Below, piece by piece: positions 35,807 to 44,119 of a stretch of DNA of 64,000 nucleotides (the first letter of the stretch is position 1; every line of letters starts with the position of its first letter). Position numbers and translations under genes: made by a program. The stretch spans positions 5,704,001 through 5,768,000 of the forward strand of contig NZ_OZ244997.1 in assembly GCF_965223285.1 (NCBI RefSeq), given 5' to 3'. This DNA is from Leptofilum sp965223285 (GTDB lineage: Bacteria > Chloroflexota > Anaerolineae > Promineifilales > Promineifilaceae). The notes under the pieces are model-generated. The model was given only the letters and a program-made list of their open reading frames with translations, had not been told where the DNA came from and made no database searches.

Positions 35807-36273
35807 TGTTTTTACTCAATTTGCTGCTGGCCATCGTTTGGGTGGCGCTGACCGGGCTGTATGAGGCAGGCAACTTTGCAATGGGCTTCATTTTGGCGTT
35901 TTTAGTACTGCGCCTGACTCAACATTCAGCAGCGGCCGTTCGCTATGGCGTTCGGGTGCGCTTGCTCATCTTCTTTATTGGCTACTTTTTGCGGGAACTG
36001 GTCGTTTCCAGCCTGCGCGTCGTTGTATTGGTGCTGTCACGTCGCCCTGCCATGCAGCCAGCCATCATAGCCATTCCGCTGGATGTGAAATCTGATGCGG
36101 CCATTACGCTGCTGGGTAACCTCATTACGCTCACCCCCGGCACGCTCACGCTCGATGTCTCCACTGATCACAGCACCATGTATGTTCACGCTATTGACGT
36201 GCGGGATGTGGAAGCGTTTCGGGCAGGCATCAAAAACGGATTTGAACGGCGCATTTTGGAGCTGTCCATATGA
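35806..36273 (+). CDS. mrpE: Na+/H+ antiporter subunit E (Mrp complex)
   Basis: 155-residue subunit with two to three N-terminal helices and a cytoplasmic C-terminal domain. The core LGNLITLTPGTLTLDVSTD...YVHAIDV is diagnostic of MrpE. It shares one base with mrpD and four bases with mrpF. It is needed for assembly of the complex in other species. Confidence 0.93.
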   Translation: MFLLNLLLAIVWVALTGLYEAGNFAMGFILAFLVLRLTQHSAAAVRYGVRVRLLIFFIGYFLRELVVSSLRVVVLVLSRRPAMQPAIIAIPLDVKSDAAITLLGNLITLTPGTLTLDVSTDHSTMYVHAIDVRDVEAFRAGIKNGFERRILELSI

Positions 36274-36530
36274 ACCTATTGATTGGCTACACAGGCTTAA
36301 CGTTTTTAATGATCACGGTGGCTCTGGCGTTTTGGCGAATGCGCCAGGGACCAAGCCTGCCAGATCGGGTTGTGGCTTTGGATTTGCTGATGACGGTGGG
36401 GATTGCGGTAACGGCCGTTTACGCCATGATTATGAATGAGCCGCTAATTATGGATGTGGCCACCGTGTTGGCACTCATCTCTTTTCTGGGGACGATTGCC
36501 TTTGCCTACTACGTGGATTTAAGAGAATAA
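36270..36530 (+). CDS. mrpF: Na+/H+ antiporter subunit F (Mrp complex)
   Basis: 86-residue, three-helix subunit; RMRQGPSLPDRVVALDLLM and the buried-acid helix VATVLALISFLGTIAFAYY are the family marks. It overlaps mrpE by four bases and is followed after 22 bp by mrpG. Confidence 0.93.
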   Translation: MNLLIGYTGLTFLMITVALAFWRMRQGPSLPDRVVALDLLMTVGIAVTAVYAMIMNEPLIMDVATVLALISFLGTIAFAYYVDLRE

Positions 36531-36552
36531 CTCATGTTACGGAAGGAGTAAT

Positions 36553-36927
36553 TTGATGGGTGAAATTTTTGGCACGATTTTGATGCTGCTGGGCGTGTTC
36601 CTAATTGTGGTAGCGGGCATTGGCTTGGTGCGCTTGCCAGATTTGTATTTGCGGATGTCGGCGGCTACCAAAGCAGCCACGCTTGGCTTAGGGCTAATTT
36701 TGTTGGGGGCAGTTACCTTTTTTGGCGAATTGGGTGTTGCCAGCCGAGCCATTGCCACCATCGTGTTTGTCTTGTTAACCGCGCCAGTTTCAGCGCATAT
36801 GATTGGCCGGGCGGCGTACACCAACGGCGTACCGCTGTGGGAAGGCACCAAGCTGGATGAGCTAGAGGGTCGGTATGACGAACCCGCCAATGTGCTGCAC
36901 AGCGCCGAAGCCAGCCAGGAGAGCTAA
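36553..36927 (+). CDS. mrpG: Na+/H+ antiporter subunit G (Mrp complex)
   Basis: 124-residue, three-helix subunit with the MrpG motif GLVRLPDLYLRMSAATKAATLG and the TAPVSAHMIGRAAY end of helix 3, then a hydrophilic acidic tail. GGAAGGAG lies before the ATG. It closes the operon; the next gene is convergent after ten bases with no evident terminator between. Confidence 0.93.
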   Translation: MMGEIFGTILMLLGVFLIVVAGIGLVRLPDLYLRMSAATKAATLGLGLILLGAVTFFGELGVASRAIATIVFVLLTAPVSAHMIGRAAYTNGVPLWEGTKLDELEGRYDEPANVLHSAEASQES

Positions 36928-36937
36928 TTTTACGATT

Positions 36938-37930
36938 TTACGCTGAATTATTGAGTAGAGCTTTGGCGGCGGCCAGGCCAGAGAGGGCCGCACCTTCCAC
37001 ACGGGGGCCGTTGAAAGCATCACCGGCAAAGGCCAGTGGGGGTAAGCTATCGGCCAAAAGGGTGTGCTCTGTGTATAGCTTAGTAGGCAGCGCATAACGC
37101 CATTTGTGAATGTGATGGGCTTTGACGACGGCCGTTTTGCTGAGAAACGGCCGTAACTCCCGCAAAAATATCCCCACCAACTCATTTTTAGGTGCTTCAT
37201 ACCACAACTGGCTCATTGCTGGATTAACATGCGCAGTTAAGATTTTGGCCTCTGGCGAGATGCCTTTGCGCTGGTTGTCGGCCAGCCAACTAAGGGTGGC
37301 TTCTGGTCGCTGTAAACCACCCGGCTCTGGCAGCGAAACGTTCCCCTCTACCCAAAACATACCGGAAAGACAAGGCGCATAGCTGATCTTTTCCAGTGCG
37401 GCGCGATCTGCTGCCGCAAGTGGCACGTTGCCAGCGTCCAGTAGGGCCAGCGATTGCGGCACAGGCGGAGCGAGGAGGAGGGCGTGGGCTTGGATGGTAC
37501 GGCCGTTTGCAACCTCCACTTCCCAACCATCCCCAGTCAGACGAATTTGGGTGAGCCTGGTTTGGTTGTGCAGGGTGAGATTGGCGGCTAGATGTTTGGC
37601 AACGGCCGTCATCCCCCCAGCAATCGCGTAGCGCGGAAATCCATCTTCCTGATTGGTAGCCACCGCCGAGCCATCGGCCCAGCCTCGCGACCATTCATAA
37701 ACCAGCCCCGCCTGCTGCCATTCATCTACAAACTGTTGAAACCGTGGCTCCCGCACGGTGAAAAATTGCGCCCCGTAATCGCCACGCCCCGGACCCAGCC
37801 GCCACGTTGCTAACCGTCCTCCAACGCCCCGTGCCTTTTCCACTACCAGCACCGATTTCCCGGTTTCTTGCAGCGAATTTGCCGCCACTAGGCCGGCTAA
37901 TCCTGCACCAACTATCAAGACATCAACCAT
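36938..37930 (-). CDS. Renalase-like NAD(P)/FAD-dependent oxidoreductase
   Basis: Flavoprotein of 330 residues with the ADP-binding motif VLIVGAGLAGLVAANSLQ, the following EKARGVGGRLATWR and DYGAQFFTVR segments, and a C-terminal LAFAGDAFNGPRVEGAALSGLAAA flavin motif. This pattern is typical of bacterial renalase-like enzymes, which in studied cases oxidise aberrant dihydronicotinamide isomers. The activity here is inferred from family only. The start at ATG 37930 has AAGGAAG at good spacing. It is convergent with mrpG. Confidence 0.87.
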   Translation of the reverse strand: MVDVLIVGAGLAGLVAANSLQETGKSVLVVEKARGVGGRLATWRLGPGRGDYGAQFFTVREPRFQQFVDEWQQAGLVYEWSRGWADGSAVATNQEDGFPRYAIAGGMTAVAKHLAANLTLHNQTRLTQIRLTGDGWEVEVANGRTIQAHALLLAPPVPQSLALLDAGNVPLAAADRAALEKISYAPCLSGMFWVEGNVSLPEPGGLQRPEATLSWLADNQRKGISPEAKILTAHVNPAMSQLWYEAPKNELVGIFLRELRPFLSKTAVVKAHHIHKWRYALPTKLYTEHTLLADSLPPLAFAGDAFNGPRVEGAALSGLAAAKALLNNSA

Positions 37931-37971
37931 TCTGTTTCTTCCTTAAATGAGTTTGTACGGAGCATGGGCCC

Positions 37972-38199
37972 CTAAAACATTGGTAAAGGAATTCCGAAAT
38001 CTCCATATAAAATTATGTATAACGAGAAGAGAACAGAGATGGACATGAGAATAATTAGGAAAATTATAATCCATTTTAATTTCGTATTGAGCCATTTGTC
38101 ACTATATGCGATTATTAAGAGGATGATAGCTGTTTCCGCAATAGCGAATACCCATCTGAAAACTAAATGTAAAAGCAATAATGATTCTAAAAGAGCCAT
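37972..38199 (-). CDS. Small hypothetical membrane protein
   Basis: A 75-residue protein from ATG 38199 made almost entirely of two to three hydrophobic helices (LLLLHLVFRWVFAIAETAIILLIIAY and IIIFLIILMSISVLFSLYIILY). Base use is clearly richer in A/T than in the neighbours, and there is no ACGGCCGT octamer. No family is recognised and no good ribosome site is seen, so it could be real or incidental. Confidence 0.45.
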   Translation of the reverse strand: MALLESLLLLHLVFRWVFAIAETAIILLIIAYSDKWLNTKLKWIIIFLIILMSISVLFSLYIILYGDFGIPLPMF

Positions 38200-38256
38200 T
38201 TTATCTCTGTACCCGGTCACAGCGTGAACCTGAAGACACGCCTACAGCAAGAGGGA

Positions 38257-38841
38257 TTAATCTAAGGGGCGAAAGCTAGCTGCAATTGCGTTAAAATCTT
38301 CTAAATAATTGTCAAACTCAGTTTCCTTGGCTTGAAGCGTTATGATTATCATGTCGTTTTCACGAGCAAGATAGATATTTTCATACATCGCCTCTCCTAA
38401 ACTGTAGCGTTCCCTAAAGACGGTCTTTCCCCTAATAACCATTTCTTCTGAATTAACCAACTCGTAATTTGGTTCAATACCTCGTCGGGCTAAATTTGCT
38501 GCAGAAACATCAATTTGGAGATTTCCCCATTCAATCACCTCTTCCAAGGTGGGCTCAGATGCCAATTTATGTTCAACACTTATTTCAAAAATATCTCTAA
38601 AAGAGCGATAAATTCTTAATTTTACATCGTCTTCGCCTTTAAATCCTGACTCGTCATAGATCTGCGCATTCCACTTTGTCGGGTAATCTACTGAAAAGCC
38701 ATACTGAAGATTTGTAATGGTTTTCCACTCCCCATCCGATCGAACTACTGGCCAAAAGCCTGATAAAAAACTATAGGCAATGAACCAAACTAAAACAAAA
38801 AAGAGCAGCGTGCGCCATGAAACTCGCATTTGCTTAACCAT
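38257..38841 (-). CDS. Membrane-anchored PsbP-like hypothetical protein
   Basis: 194 residues: an N-terminal membrane anchor (about 10-30, LLFFVLVWFIAYSFLSGFWPV) and an extracytoplasmic alpha/beta domain of PsbP-like pattern. That domain runs from YGFSVDYPTKWNAQIY to YENIYLARENDMIIITLQA...NYLEDFNAIAASFR. AAGGGA precedes ATG 38841. Such proteins are common in envelope and lipoprotein families with no set function. The AT-rich base use and lack of the resident octamer match the neighbouring small gene, so both may be recent arrivals. Confidence 0.7.
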   Translation of the reverse strand: MVKQMRVSWRTLLFFVLVWFIAYSFLSGFWPVVRSDGEWKTITNLQYGFSVDYPTKWNAQIYDESGFKGEDDVKLRIYRSFRDIFEISVEHKLASEPTLEEVIEWGNLQIDVSAANLARRGIEPNYELVNSEEMVIRGKTVFRERYSLGEAMYENIYLARENDMIIITLQAKETEFDNYLEDFNAIAASFRPLD

Positions 38842-38856
38842 GCTTGTCCCTTTCAG

Positions 38857-38880
38857 ACTGGTAACTGATTACTGGCTTTT
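38857..38880. repeat. CAGTAATCAGT-family repeat overlapping the CoA-transferase stop codon
   Basis: ACTGATTACTGGCTTTT is identical over 16 bases to the end of the 30001-30062 element. The minus-strand reading supplies the last codons (K-S-Q) and the TAA stop of the gene that ends at 38869. Confidence 0.65.
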
Positions 38881-40212
38881 GTAGAAAACGGCCGTCGTCT
38901 TCCCCTCAACTTCCTCCAAAGTAGCCCCCGGCATCAGTTCTAGCAGTGTCAGCTTGCCATCTTCAAAACCAAAGACCGCCAAATCGGTGATGATCATGTC
39001 CACTGCGCCGAGTGCAGTGAGCGGCAAGGTGCATTCCGGCACGATTTTGGCCGCGCCGTCTCGACTGGCGTGGGTCATCGTGATGATGAGCTTTTTAGCC
39101 CCTGAGGCCAAATCCATTGCCCCACCAACGCCCAGCAGCGGCTTGCCCGGCACCGCCCAATTGGCCAAATTGCCTGCCTCATCCACCTGCAAGCCGCCCA
39201 TGATGGCCACATCCACATGCCCGCCGCGAATCATGGCAAAGGAGTCGGCACTGTCGAAGTAGCTGCTGCCGGGCAGTGCCGTCACTGGAATTTTGCCCGC
39301 GTTCACCGGATAATCCAGCGCGCCACCTGCTTCTGGTGCGGGGCCAACGCCCAACATCCCATTTTCTGTGTGCAAAATGATGCCGTGCTCTGGCGTGATG
39401 AGATCGGCCACCAGCGTGGGAATGCCAACGCCCAGGTTGACCACATCCCCCGCTTTTAGCTCTTGCAGGGCGCGGCGAGCCATGTTCATCCGCGCTTCGC
39501 TCACCTTTTTGGCACCGCCGCTGATGGAGGCGGAGCTGCCTAAATCTTCCAGCGTGGTGTGGGCCTGCACCAAAAAATCGACGTAGCAGCCGGGGGTGTG
39601 AATCTCGTTGGGATCGAGCGCACCCAGCGGCACAATCTCTTCGGCTTCTACGATGACCAACTTAGCAGCGGTGGCCATCGCCTTGTTAAAGTTTTGCTCC
39701 GTCATGCGGTAAACGAGGTTGCCTGCTTCGTCGGCGCGCCAGGCGCGAATAAGTGCCACGTCGCCGCGCAGTGCGGGCTGAAAGACGTGCTGCACGCCGT
39801 TGATTTCTTTGGTCTCTTTGCCTTCGGCAAGTACGGTTCCGGCTGAGGTGGGGGTGTAAAAGCCGCCGATGCCTGCTCCGGCCGCGCGCATCGCTTCGGC
39901 CAGCGAGCCTTGGGGGATTAGCTCCACCTCGATTGCTCCAGATTGGGCGGCGGCGACTGCTTCACGATTGCTGGTGAAGAAGGAGCCGATTGCTTTTACG
40001 ATTTGCCCATTTCGCAGCAGTCGCCCTCCGCCGAGGCCCGGTTCGCCGACGTTGTTGGCGACATAGGTGAGGTCGCGTACGTCGGTCTCCGCCAGGGCGT
40101 GCAGCAGATGGACGGGATTGCCCGTCATGCCAAAGCCGCCAACGAGAATGGTATCGCCGTTTTTGATGTGGGAAACGGCCGTTTCTAGGGAGAATTGTGG
40201 TTTTTTATTCAT
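38869..40212 (-). CDS. 3-oxoacid CoA-transferase, fused A and B subunits
   Basis: 447-residue CoA-transferase of the succinyl-CoA:3-ketoacid (SCOT) type, moving CoA between carboxylic acids. The A half (about 1-225) has ILVGGFGMTGNP. The B half (about 235-447) has the catalytic-Glu motif TENGMLG, then MGGLQVDEAGNLANW and GGAMDLASGAKK. In many bacteria these are two genes; here they are one polypeptide. It is divergent from the aldehyde:ferredoxin oxidoreductase gene. Its 3' end has been replaced by a repeat that provides the stop codon, though the catalytic parts are intact. Acetoacetate or a similar 3-oxoacid is the probable substrate. Confidence 0.9.
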   Translation of the reverse strand: MNKKPQFSLETAVSHIKNGDTILVGGFGMTGNPVHLLHALAETDVRDLTYVANNVGEPGLGGGRLLRNGQIVKAIGSFFTSNREAVAAAQSGAIEVELIPQGSLAEAMRAAGAGIGGFYTPTSAGTVLAEGKETKEINGVQHVFQPALRGDVALIRAWRADEAGNLVYRMTEQNFNKAMATAAKLVIVEAEEIVPLGALDPNEIHTPGCYVDFLVQAHTTLEDLGSSASISGGAKKVSEARMNMARRALQELKAGDVVNLGVGIPTLVADLITPEHGIILHTENGMLGVGPAPEAGGALDYPVNAGKIPVTALPGSSYFDSADSFAMIRGGHVDVAIMGGLQVDEAGNLANWAVPGKPLLGVGGAMDLASGAKKLIITMTHASRDGAAKIVPECTLPLTALGAVDMIITDLAVFGFEDGKLTLLELMPGATLEEVEGKTTAVFYKSQ

Positions 40213-40337
40213 GCCGGAATCTTATCACAATTTGGCTAAATATTTGGGATTTTTCACCATGCGATTGGCTGAAATTGGCGGGGGATGTGGTGGGGGAACG
40301 GCCGTTTTGTGTTAACCTTGTACAGACTCGTTAATCC

Positions 40338-40399
40338 AAACCTGACAGGTTTATAACCACCGTCTCCACAATGAATCATTTCGCAAACCTGTCAGGTTT
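40338..40399. repeat. Pair of AAACCTG-N-CAGGTTT palindromes
   Basis: AAACCTGACAGGTTT at 40338-40352 and AAACCTGTCAGGTTT at 40385-40399 differ only at the central base, with 32 bases between. They lie in the divergent promoter region of the CoA-transferase and aldehyde:ferredoxin oxidoreductase genes. They are either a repeat element or paired operator sites. Confidence 0.65.
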
Positions 40400-40413
40400 C
40401 CATGAGGAAGCCC

Positions 40414-42171
40414 ATGCGAAATTACCTGCAAATTCATCTGAATGACCAAACCGTGACCAGCCAGCCGATGGTAGGGGAACAGTTAGTAATGGCCGGGCGT
40501 TATCTCATCGCTAAAACGTTGGTAGAAGGCGGTGCAGCCACCGTTGACCCGCTGGGGCCAGACAATCCGCTCATTTTTTCGGCGGGGCCGTTTGCTGGCA
40601 CTACCTTTTCCAATGCCAATCGGTTGAGCGTGGGTTGCAAAAGCCCGCTTACGGGCGGTATCAAGGAGGCGAACGCAGGTGGCACGTTGGCCTACGGCAT
40701 GGGGCGGGTCGGCGTGGCCGGGTTTACCTTGCATGGGCAATCAGACGATTGGGTCGTGCTCCATTTTGATAAAGCGGGGCAGCTAACCTTCAACGACGGC
40801 ACGCCGTACCTGGGCAAAAATAATAGTGAAACGGCCGATTTGCTTTACGAAAAGTTTGGCAAAAAGATTAGCTTTGCCCTATGCGGCCCGGTGGGAGAGT
40901 ATCAAGGTTTGTTAGCGGGCATCACCATCAGCGACAGTGACGGGCGGGCTTCGCGGCTGGCTGCGCGGGGTGGCGTGGGGGCAGTGATGGGCAACAAGAA
41001 GGTAAAGGCGATTGTGGTTGAGCTGCACAAGATGCCCAATTTGCATGACCGCAAAAAGACGCTGGAATCGGTGCGTACGTACGCGAAATGGATTAATGAA
41101 GACCCTTCCATCCAAAACGGATACAAGCCTGTCGGCACGATGGGGATGGCAGATTACACCAATCACGTGGGCGGCATTCCGGTGAATAATTTTACGCTAG
41201 GCGCACAGGTGGACGATTCTGAAGAGACGTTCAAGATGGGCGGGACGTACATCACCGAGCTAAATAATTCACGCGGGGGGAACCATTCTCACGCCTGTAT
41301 GCCCGGTTGCACCATCCAGTGCAGCAATGTGTACGTGGATGCCGACGGCAACGAGATTACCTCGCCGGTGGAGTACGAGACGTTGGCGTTGCTGGGGACT
41401 AACTGTGGCCTTCGTGATCCGGATCACCTTGCCGAAATGAACCAATATTGCAATGAACTGGGCATCGACACCATTGAAACCGGGGCGATGATCGCGGTAC
41501 TGATGGATGCAGGGCTGGCCAAGTTTGGCGATCTGGATTTTATGCGACGGGTCTTTTTGGAATTGAAGGCGGGGTCGGAGAACGGCCGTCTCTGGGCGCA
41601 AGGCACGGCACGGGTGGGGGAACATTACGGTATCCACCGCGTTCCGGTCATCAAGAAGCAGGCCATCTCTGCTTATGATCCCCGTGCTATCGAGGTGACG
41701 GGCATTTCCATGATGACCACAGCGCAGGGTGCGGATCACACAGCAGGCAATGTGCCCAAAGTGAATTCGCGTAGCAAAAATCTGGATGAGCTAAAGCGAC
41801 TCAGCTTAGAGGCGCAGATTGGGTGTGCGGCCGTCGATTCGATTGGCTTGTGCATTTTTGGGCGGTCTGTGACCAACCCCAACGTTGAATTTTTGGCGAA
41901 GGCGGTAAATGCGGCCGTTGGCACCGAGTTAGATCCCACGTTTTTCCAAAAGATTGGCAGAGCCACGCTGAGGCTGGAGCGCGAGTTTAACTTGGCAGCA
42001 GGGTTTGTTGAGGAAGATGACAATCTGCCAGACTTTTTCTACGATGAGCCGCTGCCGCCATCCAATCGGGCGGCTCGCTTCCGTGCGCCAGAGGTGCATC
42101 ACATTTATGACCAGTTGGATGAGGTGGGGGTTCAGGGTGTGCCGGATGAGTACGGCCGTGTAAATGATTAA
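40414..42171 (+). CDS. aor: Tungsten-dependent aldehyde:ferredoxin oxidoreductase
   Basis: 585 residues from ATG 40414 (AGGAAG just upstream; an ATG at 40402 is alternative). It oxidises aldehydes to acids with ferredoxin as acceptor, using a tungstopterin and one 4Fe-4S cluster. Visible marks are GPFAGT and RLSVGCKSPLTGG near the cofactor, ARGGVGAVMGNKKVKAI, the cluster cysteines C295, C299, C303 and C480, and AQGADHTAGN. It is cytoplasmic. It is divergent from the CoA-transferase, which suggests a shared acid/aldehyde metabolism. The start lies directly behind an AAACCTGTCAGGTTT palindrome. The substrate is not specified by the sequence. Confidence 0.92.
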   Translation: MRNYLQIHLNDQTVTSQPMVGEQLVMAGRYLIAKTLVEGGAATVDPLGPDNPLIFSAGPFAGTTFSNANRLSVGCKSPLTGGIKEANAGGTLAYGMGRVGVAGFTLHGQSDDWVVLHFDKAGQLTFNDGTPYLGKNNSETADLLYEKFGKKISFALCGPVGEYQGLLAGITISDSDGRASRLAARGGVGAVMGNKKVKAIVVELHKMPNLHDRKKTLESVRTYAKWINEDPSIQNGYKPVGTMGMADYTNHVGGIPVNNFTLGAQVDDSEETFKMGGTYITELNNSRGGNHSHACMPGCTIQCSNVYVDADGNEITSPVEYETLALLGTNCGLRDPDHLAEMNQYCNELGIDTIETGAMIAVLMDAGLAKFGDLDFMRRVFLELKAGSENGRLWAQGTARVGEHYGIHRVPVIKKQAISAYDPRAIEVTGISMMTTAQGADHTAGNVPKVNSRSKNLDELKRLSLEAQIGCAAVDSIGLCIFGRSVTNPNVEFLAKAVNAAVGTELDPTFFQKIGRATLRLEREFNLAAGFVEEDDNLPDFFYDEPLPPSNRAARFRAPEVHHIYDQLDEVGVQGVPDEYGRVND

Positions 42172-42225
42172 GGGCCGTGCATCTTCATGGCTGGCGAACC
42201 GCTTTGAGGTAAAATCGGGCGCGGT

Positions 42226-42591
42226 ATGAGTCTTGAGAAGTCCAATCCCCTAATCAATAATTCATCTGGCTTTCCGAGCATCACGGCTGAGGCAGATTGG
42301 GATTTGGATACCAATCTGGAGCAACTGACCAATGAAGATCAGGAAGATTTGGCCAGAGTGCTTATCCACAATGATGATGTAACGCCAATGGATTTTGTGG
42401 TAGTCATTTTGCAGCGCATTTTTCAGCTTTCCCCACTGGAAGCCGAGCATGTCATGATTACGGCCCACTTTAACGGGCTGGCGTTGGTGGCTACGCTGCC
42501 AATCAGCGAGGCCAAAAAGCGGGTGGGGAAAGCCTATTTTGCGGCTCAATTGGAGGGATATCCCCTCATGTTTTCCATTGAGTTAATTTAA
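42226..42591 (+). CDS. clpS: ClpS-like protease adaptor
   Basis: 121-residue protein whose C-terminal 75 residues match the ClpS fold: VLIHNDDVTPMDFVVVIL, then QLSPLEAEHVMITAHFNGLALVATLPISEAKKRV and the final strand FSIEL. ClpS binds N-degron proteins and hands them to the Clp ATPase. HNDDxTPMDFV is the N-degron-binding pocket loop. The N-terminal 40 residues are an acidic extension. It is not next to clpA/clpC in this window. Confidence 0.9.
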   Translation: MSLEKSNPLINNSSGFPSITAEADWDLDTNLEQLTNEDQEDLARVLIHNDDVTPMDFVVVILQRIFQLSPLEAEHVMITAHFNGLALVATLPISEAKKRVGKAYFAAQLEGYPLMFSIELI

Positions 42592-42593
42592 TT

Positions 42594-42660
42594 TGCCACA
42601 GAGGACACAGAGATTTGTGAGAATTTAATTTCCACACCTCACGCTTCTCTCTTTCTCATC
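42594..42660. repeat. Intergenic CCACAGAG-type repeat
   Basis: GCCACAGAGGACACAGAG followed by CT-rich text; a further copy of the 7478-7545 family, here without a perfect right arm. Confidence 0.5.
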
Positions 42661-42702
42661 AGGCGCATATTTGGTTACAAGTCTAATTTTTTCGGAGGCA
42701 AT

Positions 42703-44031
42703 ATGAAGTTTAGCATGGCTGGTGCTGGTCCGGTGGGTCAGAAATTAATTAAGCGAGACATCAATGTGCTGTCACCGTCTTATGCTCGCGAATACGCGCT
42801 GGTCGTAGATAAGGCGGAAGGGTCAGAAGTTTGGGACGTAGACGGCCGTCGCTACGTTGATTTTATGGCAGGCGTTGCGGTGCTAAACGTGGGGCATCGC
42901 CATCCGCATGTAGTGGAAGCGGTAAAAGAGCAGATTGACAAATTTTGGCATGTTTGCCTGGCCGACTTTTATTATCCGCAAGCGGTTGAGCTAGGTGAAA
43001 AGTTACAGCAAATTGCCCCGATGGACGGCCGTTCCCGCGTTTACTTTGGCAATTCAGGCACCGAAGCTGTAGAAGCCGCTATTAAACTGGCAATGTACAA
43101 AACAGGCCGCACCCGCTTCATTGGCTTTTTTGGCGCGTTTCATGGCCGTACCCTGGGTTCCCTCTCATTTACCGCCAGTAAGTCGGTGCAGCGCGCCAAC
43201 TATTTGCCCGGGGTGAAGGTGTACCATTTGCCATTCCCCAATGCGTACCGCCCAGTTTTGGTGCAGCAAGCGGATGAAAGCTACGGTGACACCGTCATTG
43301 ATTATCTGGAAGATTTAGTGTTTCGCACCACACTATCGCCGGAGGATGTAGCGGCCGTTTTAGTAGAGCCGATTCAGGGCGAGGGTGGCTACATTGTGCC
43401 TGCTCCTGGCTTCTTTAGCCGCCTGCGCGAACTGTGCGACCGGCATGGTATTTTGCTGATTGTAGACGAAATTCAAAGCGGCGTGGGTCGCACGGGCAAA
43501 TGGTGGGCCATTGAGCATGAAGAGGTGCAGCCAGACATTGTTTGCTTTGCCAAAGGTGTGGGCAGCGGGATGCCAATTGGCGGCATCATTGCTCCAGAGG
43601 CGATTATGGATTGGAAGCCGGGATCGCACGGTAGCACCTTTGGTGGCAATCCAGTAGCAGCCATTTCTGCCCTGACCACGCTACAAGTCATCGAAGAAGA
43701 GAATCTGCTGGCAAAGGCAGATGAGACGGGCCAATACATTATGGATGCGCTGGTAGAGATGGCTGGGCGGCATCCCAGCCTGGGAGACGTGCGCGGACGT
43801 GGCTTGATGATTGGCATGGAGTTTGTGAAGGACCGAGAGACGAAGGAGCGGGCGGTGAAGCTGCGGGATCATCTGATTCAGCACGCTTTTGAGAACGGTT
43901 TATTGCTCATTCCGTGCGGCACCAATTCGATTCGCATTACGCCGCCCCTAAATATCCCACATAAATTGGTTGAGGAGGGTCTGCACATTTTTGAAGCGGC
44001 GTTAACCGACGCCGAGGCAAAATGCCTCTAA
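42703..44031 (+). CDS. Class III (acetylornithine/4-aminobutyrate-type) aminotransferase
   Basis: 442-residue PLP enzyme, fold type I. It has GNSGTEAVEAAIKLA (phosphate site), GAFHGRT, LLIVDEIQSGVGRTG (Asp255 to pyridine N) and CFAKGVGSGMPIGG with the Schiff-base Lys284. GGAGG precedes the ATG. It moves an amino group between an omega-amino donor and a 2-oxoacid. Acetylornithine, GABA and beta-alanine types look alike at this level, and none of their pathway genes is adjacent. The dihydrodipicolinate-synthase-family gene follows on the same strand after a hairpin repeat. Confidence 0.9.
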   Translation: MKFSMAGAGPVGQKLIKRDINVLSPSYAREYALVVDKAEGSEVWDVDGRRYVDFMAGVAVLNVGHRHPHVVEAVKEQIDKFWHVCLADFYYPQAVELGEKLQQIAPMDGRSRVYFGNSGTEAVEAAIKLAMYKTGRTRFIGFFGAFHGRTLGSLSFTASKSVQRANYLPGVKVYHLPFPNAYRPVLVQQADESYGDTVIDYLEDLVFRTTLSPEDVAAVLVEPIQGEGGYIVPAPGFFSRLRELCDRHGILLIVDEIQSGVGRTGKWWAIEHEEVQPDIVCFAKGVGSGMPIGGIIAPEAIMDWKPGSHGSTFGGNPVAAISALTTLQVIEEENLLAKADETGQYIMDALVEMAGRHPSLGDVRGRGLMIGMEFVKDRETKERAVKLRDHLIQHAFENGLLLIPCGTNSIRITPPLNIPHKLVEEGLHIFEAALTDAEAKCL

Positions 44032-44047
44032 AATAGGAGCCTATCTA

Positions 44048-44106
44048 GACTTTTGAAGTTTTCCACCAGAATGATGCTGCGTTTAGAGGTAAAAATTTCA
44101 AAAGTC
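44048..44106. repeat. GACTTTTGAA...TTCAAAAGTC inverted repeat
   Basis: Perfect ten-base arms at 44048-44057 and 44097-44106 lie in the gap between two genes. The same core forms the arms at 54433-54493. Confidence 0.65.
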
Positions 44107-44119
44107 TCCAGAAATTAGT

